The notes below the pieces were generated by a model. That model saw only the letters and a program-made list of their open reading frames with translations, was not told the origin of the DNA and did not search any database. A DNA stretch of 64,000 nucleotides from NCBI GenBank assembly GCA_002633025.1, contig NMRB01000386.1, positions 1 through 64,000 on the forward strand, written 5' to 3'. Origin of the DNA: Notospermus geniculatus (Eukaryota > Nemertea > Pilidiophora > Heteronemertea > Lineidae). The translations under genes were made by a program, and so were the position numbers. Positions 1-12,700 of the stretch are shown here, one piece after another; positions within the stretch are counted from its first letter, which is position 1; every line of letters begins with the position of its first letter.

Positions 1-3000
1 ACTTAGTGCGTGCTTCGTCACAAATTTGCTGACGTTTATGGGTAGGGGATGGGAAGGGAGCGTACGCACCCCAAATCCCCCAGGCGCGCCACCATTCTCC
101 AAGATTTTGTCTAAAAAAGGGATTATCACTGATGATAGAAGTCTTGGGTGCTGTGTAGCTTTGATGAATTAGGCCAATCGCCTAGCCCAGAGGTACGACA
201 TTCCGTGTTTTCGGTTGCTCAAAACGTTTTACCTCTGCATTGGAGATTGGAAGTAGTCTACATTTACGTTTTGCGGATTGGCCCCTGGAAAGACGTGAAT
301 TGTAACCCTATATTCGCGGATAAATGAAATGTAGGCCTAGCGCCGCGGGAGGAACAGCGGCTTTTCAACAACAAAGCTGTTTTGGATTGGCGGAACTTCC
401 CTCGCCGAGCAACGTCTTCTGAAAGCTTCACATCACATCAGTGACGAGTGTACATTTACCTACGGCGTTTATATCAGGGAACGAAATTTATTTTTGTGTT
501 TAGTTGTGTTTTGGCAACGTTGGTAAAATTGAAATAACTCTTTGTATAAGATATTTCTTCAGCGGCATCGCTGCTATCTAGTAACCGAACCCTAAGCAGG
601 ATTCAGTACGCAGTAACAAATTTTTCGAACTTTTCATACTCTTTTATCACAAAATCTTCGTTTTCGTGACTTTTGTGAATCCGAACAGCGTGGCGAGGAT
701 TTGATCCGGATAGAACCCGACTGAGTCACATTTAGGAGAAGTCAGATAGTACACATCAGAGGAATCGTTTATCAACTGACACCGTTTCTGACCATGCCGG
801 GATGGGAAAATATTTACAATAGCATGAAATACTCACACTCAAAGGAAACACTTGACATGGGTTCGAGATCAAACGATAGGCCCACTCTATTCTTTGAAAT
901 GTACGGACATAAAAGTTGTTTATGATATGAGAAATGTACTTTTTGTTCGTGATGACTTGGCCGAAATATTTTAGGTATTTGTCGGAGAAAAAAGTCTACA
1001 TGTTGAAATAGAAGCCGGGAGGACGCCCGATGTTGCGAGTTCCGATGTTCAGTTCAATCCTGATGTGTAAAGCGTCAAGCCAAATTTCCGAAACTTCGGA
1101 AATGGTCGGACTCGCCGCCATGTTAACGACCTGTGCCCGCGTCTGCCGAGGTCTGAACAAAGAAAGGGTTAAACCTATTTGGTGCTGCTGTTCTGCGCTC
1201 TTTCTTAGGCCTGCTGCGTCCTGTATGGGCGGTATTTTCCGCCAAAAAGGGATAATCACAGGGATTATTCGCAGAGGGATGCCAGTGACTGAGGTTACAG
1301 TTTAGGCCTACAGTTCATAAAGGTCATTACGGATTGATAGAGTCAGTGTTGTTCGAACTTAATCTAAAGACAAAAATGAGGACAAACTTATTTCGCGGTG
1401 CAAATTTCGAGGAGTCACACACTTGACATAAAATCAAAAGTACATGCGACCCATGCGGTAGGAAGTTAACCTCGTCCCTAGAGACCAGGCGTAACATGTT
1501 CTTGTAATTTCCGGGTTGGAAAAGTCACCTGGAGGTGAGATTCATGAGGAACAGTGTGGTGCGGGGGCAGTTGTTAATTCCTAGTTCTGAAAAACGTCTT
1601 TGGCTGTTTGTTTTAATAGGCCTACTGTAATCGTGAAGCGGGGAAAGGAAACCACAAAAAGACTATTAGTCGCTTATTAGTCAGGGTTGAAACGCCGTGG
1701 TAACTCGGCCCGCGTGGAGTTGTTGATGGAGCGATAAGTTTAGGAAACGATAAAATTTCTATGTATATGCAAACAAATGAGTGTCACGAAGGTTTGAGTG
1801 GAAGGTCGAGTTTTTCTCGGAATCGAACGGGTTGGGTACAGTGACAAGTTGATTCAGCGACATCCAGCTGCTGCTGGGAGAATTCGACACCCCTCACCAA
1901 CTGGGAGGTCAAATTGGACACGTATCTATTTCTGACGGTCGATGTGAGGTTTGTCACCGAACCCTCGTGAAACTGACAAACTAGCATCTTCTGATGTCAA
2001 TTTCAGATACCTGACGCGATGGAATGTCGATGTTTTTCTGACTTTCCATTAGTGATAATTGAACGACAACAACAACAACAATATGGCGGCGACCACACCG
2101 CTACTTTCGCCACCCATCTGCAATTTGAGTTTTGAAATGCCGTCTCCACTCCAGAAATGCAGTCTCTGTGACCTTACAACTGCGATTTTGGTGTATAACT
2201 GTATATACCAAAGCTACATATTTATTTCATGGCCCATATACCATGATCAAGGCCTAGTTTTGGCATCGATCACTTGGACAATTATTATTTTCATCCCCCA
2301 CAATCCCTCCATTAGGCTTGTAAACCAACATAACATGTCTTCACCAAACGAACAAATATGCGCCGAAGTTTATTTCTCAGAAAATTAAACACTCCGCGAA
2401 ATATGAGAGATGATCGATGTGCCACGTTCTCTGAACGGCCTGGTCCGCGGTGTCCTCAAAACCTGGTCAAACAACACGGGGCTCTCACCGGTTGGCAAAT
2501 AAGTCTATCAATATTGTCAATATACCGCGTCTCTTATTAAGTTTGGGTTCACGGTGGAGTACATTTGGTTTTCTTATCCAGTTCATATCAAAAGTGCAAG
2601 CTGCTGCTGGGAGCAGGCTGTACGGTGATTTTCTCTAAGCCTGGTATCCACTGTCGCAATTTTGTTGCGATTCCTTGCGGTCAAAAATCACAGCTGCGAA
2701 ACGAAGCCTGCTGCCGAATCCGGTCCGAAATGTGACTTAATTTTCAGTGATGTCAAGCCTTGAATGTTCATCAGCTACTTTTCTGGAAAACTTCTCACAA
2801 GGTTTCTATCGCAAATTCTCCGCATTCGCCGAATGCGATCGCTCGTGACCGAATCAACAACAGTGGCGAAAATGACGAAACTGCAGACCGCATCAGGTCG
2901 TGACTGACTTTGTAACGCTTTATGTGAGCGGGACATAACAGCTGCGTTGGGAGATTGAGTAAAGTAGGCGTCATGGATTTCTTCAAAAAATGTCAACATT

Positions 3001-3302
3001 ACGAAATTATTTGTGGATAAGATGACGGTAGCAGCTGCCGCTGAACACGTATTGATAAATTCTAATCCAAACACGAAACAATACCAATCGGATTTGGGAC
3101 AAACAAAAGTCTGTGTATAGTATTTGGTTATAAAACACCCATGCATCTATAAATCTGAGCTAATTAGGCCGACATAAAGCAGCTAATTACTGGCTTTTTT
3201 CCATACTACGCAAAATGTCTCCCGCAGAATTTGCGATTTTTGCGTTAAGTCGCCAACGCGGTCACACCCAGACAACGAAGGTGCATGTTGTTGTGCTGTG
3301 GT
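1..3302. other. 5' flank of the Eph gene, no gene recognised
   Basis: Only short ORFs are present and none has a recognisable domain. There is a short CAA repeat at about 2065-2081 followed by ATGGCGGCG; its 109-residue frame has no recognisable domain. Three copies of the palindrome TAGGCCTA (332, 1303, 1617) occur here. Distal regulatory sequence or an untranslated upstream exon could lie here, but nothing in the sequence proves it. Confidence 0.5.
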
Positions 3303-3483
3303 CAGGGGCGGATCCAGAATCACAGGAAAGAGGGGGCACAGCCGGCGCACATCATGGAAAACCTCGGTCAAATTTTAACACCTTTTCAAAATTCCGAAAT
3401 TTCCCGGTCAATTTTAAAGATTTTCCACAAAATAGAGGGGGCACGGGCCGGGTTTGCCCCCCCCCCCCTTGGATCCGCGCCTG
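3303..3483. mobile_element. hAT-type MITE, CAGGGGCGGATCCAG termini (copy 1)
   Basis: The left end is CAGGGGCGGATCCAG and the right end reads as its imperfect complement (GGATCCGCGCCTG). Purine-rich GGGGGCAC blocks lie just inside both ends. The terminus resembles those of many animal hAT elements. The flanks share GTGGT (3298-3302 and 3484-3488), which could be the remains of an 8-bp duplication. A second copy is at 27093-27258, sharing an internal GTCAATTTTAAAGATTTT. No transposase is present. Confidence 0.75.
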
Positions 3484-3614
3484 GTGGTGACGGACAAAAA
3501 TGGTTTAATTTTGCACCACGTATTTATTGTATTGGTTTAAAACTAATGAGTCCCCCGCCCAACACGGAAAGGATGCTTGATTGCCCATCGTCGTTGCAGT
3601 CGCTGTCAGTAGAC

Positions 3615-3746
3615 CTGGGCCGACCGCACAGAAAGTCCGATAGTGCTACCGGCGCCTATCGGCAGTTAGTTATAACGCATTTTCCCATTAACCAAATCGC
3701 CGAAAGGCACCGAAAGCACTATCGGACTTTCTATGCGGTCGGCCCC
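3615..3746. mobile_element. MITE with GGGCCGACCGC terminal inverted repeats (copy 1)
   Basis: The left arm GGGCCGACCGCACAGAAAGT continues as CCGATAGTGCT. The right arm, AGCACTATCGGACTTTCTAT then GCGGTCGGCCCC, is its near-perfect reverse complement, about 30 bp long with one mismatch. The core between the arms is short. A related element is at 60786-60918. Superfamily is not clear because no target duplication stands out. Confidence 0.75.
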
Positions 3747-4444
3747 GTGCTGCCCCCTTCCGGTCCCATCGGTCTGGTAGCATTTGAAGAACGCTTCTTT
3801 TTCTCTTTCCGAGTGTTACCAAATCATTCTGTAATGTTTGAAGTTCCATGTCGACGGCTGGTGAGCAATCCATACGCCACAAGCCAAACCNGGAAGGCAA
3901 CTCTATGGCAACAAAGTTACTTTTCGTCAGGCAAAGTCTACAGAACGGGAACAGTAGCCCTGGACGCGCGCACTTATTCCAGGCTCCGTTCGACATTTCA
4001 CGCAAATATATACATATTACTCATTGCTAATAACAGGCGTTTAACTTTTTAGTGGTCGACGCATATCGATATGAACAATGAATGAATGATTGACACCAAC
4101 AAAACGGTTGCGGCCCATTCTCTCGCCAGTCATTTCGACGGAGACCACCGCCGGAACAACAGCTCTGAGACAAGCTTGGACGGAAATTTTTGCATTGAGA
4201 AACTTTCCAAAACTCTTTCATATGGAATATAGCGGTGCGTCTAAAATTTTGTTCGATAATCGCGGATTAAGTAGTCGACAATAGTCAAATCGGATTTCAA
4301 AGAAACGATTTTCGCTAAACCCTCGGATTATTTTCACAGAAAGCAAAAAGGGAACTTTTGGTATTGTTACCGCGTTTGTTTAGTTCGGCGGATTACCGCT
4401 TGTTGTGCTAGCGTCGGTCGGAGTCGGCAGTAGAAAATAAAGCG
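3746..4444 (+). promoter_or_regulatory. Proximal 5' flank of Eph exon 1, possible promoter and 5' UTR
   Basis: This stretch lies directly upstream of the start codon. An in-frame TAG at 4409-4411 closes the Eph frame. The last 60 bases are relatively GC-rich with CpGs (GTCGGTCGGAGTCGGC), as 5' UTRs often are. No clear TATA box at a convincing distance was found. A single N sits at 3891. The promoter call is made from position only. Confidence 0.3.
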
Positions 4445-4535
4445 ATGGCGGCGAGGATGGTCATGCCGCCGAAATTCGGTTGGATTTTACTGTTTTTATG
4501 TGGATTACTTAATACAGTAACTCACGGAAATGAAG
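4445..4535 (+). CDS. Eph: Eph receptor tyrosine kinase, coding exon 1 (signal peptide)
   Basis: This exon encodes residues 1-30 plus the first base of codon 31. Residues 10-28 read KFGWILLFLCGLLNTVTHG: a lysine, then a hydrophobic core W13-L22, then small polar residues, so this is a typical secretory signal peptide. Cleavage is likely near THG/NE. The ATG is in good context (G at -3, G at +4) and is the first in-frame Met after a TAG stop at 4409-4411; Met5 and Met7 are alternatives. The exon ends at a strong donor, GAAG/GTATGT. It is recognised as Eph only together with exon 2: the phase-1 junction gives ...GNE-VVLLDST..., the usual mature N-terminus of this family. Eph receptors are single-pass plasma-membrane tyrosine kinases that bind ephrins on neighbouring cells and act in guidance and boundary formation. 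The transcription start and any 5' UTR exons are not determined. In vertebrate Eph genes the first coding exon likewise carries mainly the signal peptide. Confidence 0.85.
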
Positions 4536-5812
4536 GTATGTACGTCTTTTTCATTTTAATATCTACCAGCTCTGTAAAACTGGCGGTTTAGATCTTCTCC
4601 TAAATGTGGTTTCTTTTATGGTTTGTCGACCAAACGATATCGGAATCGCTTACTGCTCTGTATGTGTCTTCGTGTTGTGTACTCTTCAGTAGACACAGCA
4701 TAGCAGACGTACAAAGTGTGGTGCGGTGGAGCCGCGCGGCAAAGATCCAAAGTAAAACAGGCCGGCTATCATCAGAAAGCTATCTGTCGTGGTCAACTTC
4801 AAAAGTTGCCGTCATGGGTAGGCCTACAGTTTGGCAATTTTAGGTGTTCAAAGTTTGATTTTGATTTGAATTGAATTCTTTCATCAGCATCAGGTTTAGA
4901 TTTATTTGAAGGATGTGTTAAGTGATCAGATAGATATCTCACTTCAAACTAAAGTGTTGTAAGATTGTTGCCCATCAAAAAACTTATCAAATTTGGTTAG
5001 TTATAAAAAAAGGGATTTATCATAAATTTGATTTGAACTGTTTTGGACTGGATAGTAGATAAATTCTATGTTATTGATTTCTAACTTCAAAGGTTAAGTT
5101 GGGTAATTTTTGTGGCTTGAATAAAAGTAAACAAGGAAGAGTGTGCCTAATTAATCACAATTTTCACAATTAATTCAGATTAGGACTTCTGAACTCAAGT
5201 TCAAAACGATTAAGGTGTTTTACTTAAATAGGCCTACTGCTGTGAAATACCCAAATGGAGGTAATTAGGCCTATAGCCTTAATTTACTGGTTTTTCTCTG
5301 CTTGACTTCAAAACAAATCTGGGGATCAAAACTTCCATCTTTTGTTAAAAACAACATTAACCCTCCACAGGCTTCCTCACCTGCCCTTTCTCCCTAATTC
5401 CCTGGGGTGGCATACCATGTGTGCCAAAGTCAGTATTTCTGTCCAAAAACAGGCTGTGATCCCTTACAAAGGTTTCTGATTTGTGTCCCTTGCCAACAGG
5501 CATGAGATTTAGAGGAGGTCTGGTGAGGTGAATTGAGTGCAAATGCAAGAATCCTTACAAGTCTATTTTTTGTGGAGTTTGTTGCTTTATTCTTTTATCA
5601 CACTCACAGCATCAGGACAAAAGTATTTTTGACCCTTGATGGTCAGCCACTACACCATTTCTCGACCACCTGTGAGAAATATATGAAGTTGAAATGGGTA
5701 AAAAGTAGCAAATTGACAATTTTTTTCTCAATTTCCACAGAAATACCACCACTTCATCATCTGGGCTCATTGGGCAGTGAATCTTGAGTTTCCTTCTGAA
5801 GAAATGTGTTAG

Positions 5813-5893
5813 AAATATGTTAGAAATAAGAAATGTGTTAGAGGTGTGTTAGAAATAAGAAATGTGTTAGAGGTGTGTTAGAAATAAGAAAAA
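5813..5893. repeat. Short tandem repeat, 29-bp unit
   Basis: The unit is about 29 bp and contains AAATGTGTTAGAGGTGTG. Two full copies and flanking partial copies (GAAATATGTTAGAAATAAG) are visible. The array fades into A-rich sequence at about 5890. It has no coding frame. Confidence 0.7.
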
Positions 5894-6263
5894 ATTAGGA
5901 AAAAAATTTTGAGAAATTTCCGAAAAAATTGTGAAAAAAATACTGGAGTAAACTGTCCAAGGGTTAACGATTGCGACATGTTTTATATCCCTTTAGTCAG
6001 CACAGCTTGGGACAATAAATCATTTCTACATGTGTATAATGGGAAGTGAATCAACTTCCTGGTCATCAGGCCCCTGCCTCCTGGATCATCACTTTACAGC
6101 CATTGCCAGGCAGCGTGATGCTACTGTATTTGATCTCCTGCAGTATTGGATGGTTTTGTCAGAGTGATGGTGTAGATGGTCAGACATGCAGCCCCGCCGC
6201 ACCGCACTACCATTAGACAGTGGTGGTTCCATTGCTGTTCTCTCAAAATCTGGCGTGGTTCAT

Positions 6264-6308
6264 AAACTGACTTTTAAGCTAATGGTACCATTAGCTTAAA
6301 GTCAGTTT
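6264..6308. repeat. Near-perfect 45-nt palindrome
   Basis: The arms AAACTGACTTTTAAGC and GCTTAAAGTCAGTTT flank a perfect centre, TAATGGTACCATTA. The inner 26 nt are exactly self-complementary; one extra T makes a single bulge further out. It has no loop, so it is more likely a footprint of a small inverted-repeat element than a precursor RNA. Confidence 0.7.
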
Positions 6309-9300
6309 TTGAAACAGGCCTCTGCTCTTCTGACAGCTAGGCCTATTGTAGGGTAAATTTTTGCCAATCTTTCTTTTGTTTCATTGTGAACTTTGAAGAG
6401 AAAATGAAGTGTGTTGCCGATATGCTCCAAGTTTCAATTGCGAACCAATTTGGCACTGACCTGCCTTTTGAAACCCAACTTGGTGTCAAAATCATTTATC
6501 TCCAGAAAATCAATTATACTTGATTTTGAAGGTACTTAGTCAGGAGTAATGGAAGTCTAGTAAGATTTCGGTTAAACATAATACCTGTTATTATCTTCAG
6601 GAATGAAATCCCTTAAAGCTTAGAAAGCTTGAGCCCTTTTTGAGTACACCCTTTTGTGACCAACTAAATACCTTGAAATCCCCTTGTATGCCACAATACA
6701 TGTTCAAAAACATGTCCTATTTTGACCCTTTTATCCTAGTTTTATACCCCCAAATTGCCAAGGGAGATTTGACCTCCTGAGAGCGGATTTTCTGTGGTCG
6801 AATAATCTGTGAAAATGCGTCCACATACAGCTGCCCTGCAAAGTTGTTAACACGGACTTTCATCTACTTGCCTACATAATTTCATCTCTTATTACTAAGC
6901 CTGATCCATAGGCCTACTTTACCAATCATTTTGAGGTGCTTAAAACTATGGGTCCACTTTCACCTCAACTTGCCTACATGTACTTCTCATTCTTGGTTTA
7001 TATCCCCACCTTGCCTTGGACTTCAGTGTGTGTGACAAGTTGGAATGAGATCAACTTTCCGTCAGGCATATTATTACAAAATCACATAACATGGGCAAAT
7101 CTGTCGCAAAACAAATGATTCTGAAGTCCAATCCACTTCATTCAGCTGTCACTTTTGACCCCTTGACCTGGAACTTTTGGGCGAGTTCTCAAAGATAAAG
7201 TTAATACAAAATTTCTCCAAAAAAGCATTAGGCCTACTGGTGGAAACCAGGTATTTTGTTGGCCATGCATGTAAACCACAAAGTGGACTTTCACCATGAA
7301 TAAGTTCAACACTGACAGGATTTTGAGCGTGTTGCTGATGACCTTTCCCATCAGGTTAAAATGCTCAAAACATGCTGTACGCTCGCCTTGCCAATTGAAG
7401 ACAAGTCGCAGAACTTTTCAGAATTTCATGTTGATGATCATCACCCTGGTGTTTTAAGGGTTAAAAACTGGCTTCAGATTGAATGAAATCGCCAGTGAAC
7501 CCACCTCTAAAAAAGTCAATCACCAACTCAATACAGACTTGGATACGGAAGACAATAGAGATGGAAAAATCATGTCCATTGATTTCTTTGGCTCCATCCT
7601 TCGTGTAGCCACAGTACTTGTCCGCCTACAGGGAGATCTCGCCCGCTGGGTCTCCACGTGAATCTAATTCACCGTACACCACCTGAATAATTCAGTGCCA
7701 CATGGTCGGGGAGTGCATGCCAGATTACCGCGACCACGTCCTCGTGATGTTGACAGTATCCCTCGAGATTTTTGCGACTGCAGAGAAATTTCGTATCCGT
7801 GGACTCTGACCTGAAGTCCGTATCACCTTAACTTGAGAAAAACATTGGTAACTTGTGTTGTGTCGTATGGCATCATAAAAAGCAAAAATGGAAAAAACAG
7901 TGAAATTAGACTTTTTGGTTTGCTTGCACTGCAAATCATTGGGCTGAAGCAATGGCAGTGTAGCCATGGAAATTTGTTCAGTACCTTGTAAAAAAACACA
8001 TTCACATTGATTCCTCTCTAACATGTCCAGGGTTTTTTATGGACTGTACAATTTATGATGCTCTGTAATTAATTCTTGATGAAATGTACATTGATATGGT
8101 AGTACATAGCAAAAAACGATGGCGGTGCAGTGCAATTCAATTAATTTTGCCACCTCCCCAACACTGTGTATTATGGTTGATGCTACAGCCCTGCATGTAA
8201 ATATAGTTTGGTGCAAACCAACCACTGGTTGTTCCATCCAGTTGGCCAAAAAACTGTGTGCATTTCCTTTAGAAATGTACAAGCCACTCCAAGCGTTACT
8301 TAATGAGTTCAACCATTAATTGATCAAGAGACGTCTTTCAATTGGCAACGCATGCAAGTAATCAGATTTTAATTCTAAAAAAAGCATGCTTTTTCTACTA
8401 ATGGCATTAGAAAGCTCAAAAAAGATCTCAAAAAGATCTGTGGTGGTTTTTCCTTTGTCCGTTGGAGTCTGTCTCTTATCCTACTTAGTCAATTTGCATA
8501 TTGAAAAGAAAGAAGTAGACTTCGCAAAAAATCATGTGAATACGTACAGAGTATTTTTTATGCCATCCTGAATTTGGAGCTTGGGAATTATCCGCGTCGC
8601 ATGAACTATAACGCATCAATGGCGCTTCCAAAAAAATGAACGTCATTGATGTGGTACTTTGACAGCTTTTTTGTGTCTGTCAATCGATTTGAGTTCTGTG
8701 CAGACTGATGCAGCATTTTTTAGGTCCGAATCATCCTTTGTCATGTCACAGAAATTTCAATTTAACTTTTCCATGGCTGACATGTTGTATTATTTCAATC
8801 GTAAATGTTACAGCCAATGTGAAACTTAATACCCTGGCATATTTTTCTATTCTCGCCTTTGAGTTGAACAAATTTTGCTGAATACGAACCCGGACAGTTG
8901 TCACCGTCACCTCCGACTCCGTCAATGAAATAACTTTTATCTCAATTTCTAAAAGTTGTGAATTGTTGAAATTTTGTTTTCATTTTATGCTGTGAGGAGA
9001 ACTACAGGGGGTATACTCAGGGTTAGGTCTCGTCTGCTTGTTAATTCCCCTGGGGGAAAACTGTTATCTGTTCCATTGTGAAGTCCATTCTATACATTTT
9101 TCATTCAAAAACATATGTTTTGAATTTTCCTCTCAAAAATCCCGCCGAGTTTTGATAAAAGCTACATTTGTTGATGTACGGCACTGTGTGACACCGTCGC
9201 AGTCAGAATCATTCTTTTCCCAATTCAATGATGGATTCTGCACAGCGTCACAGAATATGGAAACGTTTTTACAGGGGACATTATCTGGAGGAAAGTGAAG

Positions 9301-9489
9301 TTACAGCCTGGGGGACTAGGTCATGTCGGAGGTTATCTTCCTTACATTGTACCAGAAGCAGAATTTTTCAGTCACACAAATTGAGATTGTCAACTGTGCC
9401 TGGCAGTCAGAAGACATTGAAGATGAAGTGGAAACTTGCTGCTCTGACATTATCACAACCCACCAGCGACACCACCACCACCAGGAATA

Positions 9490-9700
9490 CTGGTTATCAC
9501 ATCCGCTGAGCAAGTGGCAAGTCCCAGGTTCGACAGCCATGGGCCACATGTGATATCATCCCTGGCTCTTCTGTCCATTGCATAGGACAGTAAGCTGTGG
9601 TGCCTTGTACCTTGTGCCTTTGCAAGGGCAAGTAAAAGACCCCATCCAAGTGAGGAACGTACATGAGTAGCTTGAGATGGTGTCTTCCATCTGCCGGATG
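9490..9700 (+). mobile_element. tRNA-headed SINE, GTGGTTATCACATCC family (copy 1)
   Basis: The head TGGTTATCACATCCGCTGAG with a box B-like CAGGTTCGACAG resembles a tRNA-Val type RNA polymerase III promoter. The body contains CCCTGGCTCTTCTGTCCATT, CCTTTGCAAGGGCAAGTAAA and AGACCCCATCCAAGTGAGGA. The same body is at 14364-14592 (+) and 51373-51520 (-). The 5' and 3' ends are approximate. Confidence 0.75.
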
Positions 9701-12700
9701 GGAAGATACACCACTGCCACCCCGTACACAAAGTTCTGCAGGAGAAACTACCATGAGCCATTGCAGCTGCATGAACAGCCTCAGAAGCCAGTACCCCTAA
9801 GACATACAATGACATAACCGACTGGCAAATTAAAAAAATTAAGGAGGAACATCGTTTCCATCACGAACTGGACTGTCAGATTATTTGTTACATGTATGTC
9901 ACTGAACTCATGGATCAGATCCACTATAGCTGAGTTGCCAGAAGGGGTCAAGTGTACAACAGATACACTGCATCCTCAATTCCATAATTGTTCATCAACA
10001 GCTCCCCCTGGGGGCAAATTCAGATATTTTCGTTACAAATCCCTGACTCTTGCCCGCTGTGGGCGTGAGGCCACACTGGAGCGGTAACCTGTAGTTATCC
10101 TGGTGCAACCCGCCGATAATTTGCGGGTAGGTTCCCTAACTTGGAGCGTGTGACTCTCACAAGGGCGCAGACAACAATGGCCGTTGCCTGCAGCAAGGGG
10201 TCGCGACAATGGCACCTAGCGAAGATGATCCGTGACAAGTTGCCATTCTTGGCTCAAACTGAGACGTTAACACATTAGGAGGAAGGGATAGTTCTTGAAC
10301 ATATGGGGGTGTATTTTATTACTGAAATGTTACAGTTTTAGACCAGAGACACCCTGAAAGCCATCGGCCACAACTTGATCAGCCCAGCAGTTTTCAAAAC
10401 TCCTGTGGATGCCACAGTTGCAAGGGAAAGTGAACTTTCGCCGTAACCTTGCTGGGTTTGACCCTCGAGCGGTGCTTGGTTCCACTCAATTATTTCCATT
10501 CCCGTTCACATCCACAAAACAATACTTGGATTCTTTGTAAAGGAAGTCCAAGCACCATCCATCTGAGGTTGGTAGAACTTGAAACGTCCACAAAATGTGT
10601 CAAGCGGGCTCGGGTCCCACCGTGGTTTGTGTACTCAAGAATGGAATACTTTTGAATGTTTCATGAATTGTGTATTTCACTTTGGTTCCTTTTTCGAGAG
10701 GTTGAATGAGAGTTTGCACAAGGTTCAGACGGGTCATCAGCCAAGTTCTGCAACTTTGTTGTTGGCGTTCCCCTTCCCATTGAGTTTGTTAAACCCAGGA
10801 TAAGTGGAGGTTTATTTTGTTGTTCGAGGGTTACGTGGGGAAGGTACAATGTTTGGATCTATGACCATCATGCCCGTCCTTTGTTCAGTGATGTCATAGG
10901 ACAATGAATTCACATCTGAAGGATGGAAATTGAGGGAAGTTCGGACGAGGTGAACATTCATAAAAAAACCAAGGAAACAAGACTGGAAAGGAAAGATGCA
11001 TAACATTGGTGTTTTGGTGGTCCACCCTGTCCGTTTGCTTTTGTGGTATCCACCAAAGCTTATAAGAAAATTTCCTAGTATTTCCTAGTAAGAAATTTCC
11101 TAGTAAGGGCTAAATGCTCCTTAAATTATGTAACAAGTAGTTAAGTAACAAGTTTTCTATGGTCACCAAACTGTAAAGCAGGCAAGCTTATCATAAGTAT
11201 CTCTTGAAACTACTTCAGAAACTGTAGATTCTATGCCCAAAATGGCCAAATTCAGCTCTAACAGAAGGACAATCTAACCCTATTCAGAAACTTGTCAGAA
11301 ATAAAGGGTGAAGAGGCTTAGATTGTCATGGTTGACAGTTCTGCCTGCAGGGGTATTTGGATTTTGCTCCTTGGGTAATGCTCAAGGGTTCCCTTTGTTG
11401 ACCCTTTTTGTGCAACAAGATAATTCAGGACCTCCTTTGAGGAGGTGTTGGACCTTCATCAACCCGTCTGACCAAGACTGGATAATTCAAATCTCTTGGT
11501 GGCATTTTCATGAGATTATCATAAGGCTGATTTAGCTTGACGTCCAAGCACCAAATAAAAGGAAACATTTTAGAAATCAGAAAGCATGTTACTTGAAAGC
11601 TCTTTAGGAGCACTTCTGACAATTTAAGCTTTGTCCATTTTCAGCCAAGAAACGTGGAAATGTTATGTTATGGAACAATTTTTCAGCTTCAAAGGGTGAA
11701 GATTCAGCTTGGCTTATCAAGGCAACTACTCCTATTCTCAAGTTTAACCACTGACAGACTTTGACAAAGTCTGTTCCAAACTCACTGAATGTAGCATTTT
11801 CCATCCATCATCTTCCATTTTCCTGAGCCAGCCTCCGTACCAAAATAACCAGCCGAGGTTGACCTTTATCAAAACCTGTCTTTTTATTGTCAGCTAAGAA
11901 AAATGAGTTTGGTTTACCCCCAGGAAGGACAAAGGATTAGAAAGATACGGGTCACTGTGGCCATCTGCAGATCCCCAAATCTTCAAAAACACCACGGTGT
12001 GAACATTTTATCATTGTCCATGATCGAGTGTTGCCAAAAATATCGAACAAAGGGATGGTAAACTTTTGCCACGGCGATTTTACACCGGTTACGAAACAGT
12101 GAGATGATGCATTGCCATGAACGGTGTCGCCAGAGTTTGCGAAGGAAGGGGGTTGACAAAGGGACTAAATTTCAACCCTTTGTGATTTATTTTTATCTCC
12201 ATTGACGGGAATCACGGATTCAGACTAGCCACGGTGATTATGCAGGATTCTTTGGTTCAAAATGTCCGCATCCAATGCTGCAAATCAGGCGAAGCTAAGA
12301 TCCTTATTGTAGAAAAATAAGGGTGGATGAACTTGTCGTTGGCGGAACGTTTGTGGTGGAAAGAAATACGCATCACAGTCCCATATTTCAGGTTAGGATA
12401 GGGTCTTTCTCGGTTTTGGGAAACCAGTCCTACTGAAACGCCTATGAGAAACACTTTCAGTCTCAGTCACCCCACATGGGGTTAGGATGGGTTCGTTTCT
12501 CTTTGGCAAACCAAGAGTCATTCAGCATACCTGCCAGCCCAGGGTACAATTTGGCATAACACCAAGTACAGCATTCGGTGCGTTCAGCGATTTCAAACTG
12601 CCATCCTTCCATCTGTTGATGACAAACTGGCTGCTGGGCCTAGGAAGTGAAAGTCAGTTACTCAAGGATGGAGGAAGTCTGTGCCATCTTTTGTGCTTCC

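Larger units (their letters stand above)
4904..9489. other. Intron 1, first 5 kb: mostly unique, AT-rich
   Basis: Apart from the tandem repeat at 5813-5893 and the palindrome at 6264-6308 I see no element here. It carries six of the twelve exact TAGGCCTA palindromes of the window (5229, 5266, 6338, 6909, 7229, with another just upstream at 4819). Short ORFs lack domains. Confidence 0.45.

Noticed and set aside
1030-1305. 91-residue frame MLRVPMFSSI as a gene
   Set aside because: No domain, and an open frame of similar length exists on the opposite strand; no splice or promoter support.
3285-4052. 255-residue open frame upstream of exon 1
   Set aside because: It runs through two MITEs and a single N, has low-complexity proline-rich parts from the elements, and has no domain.
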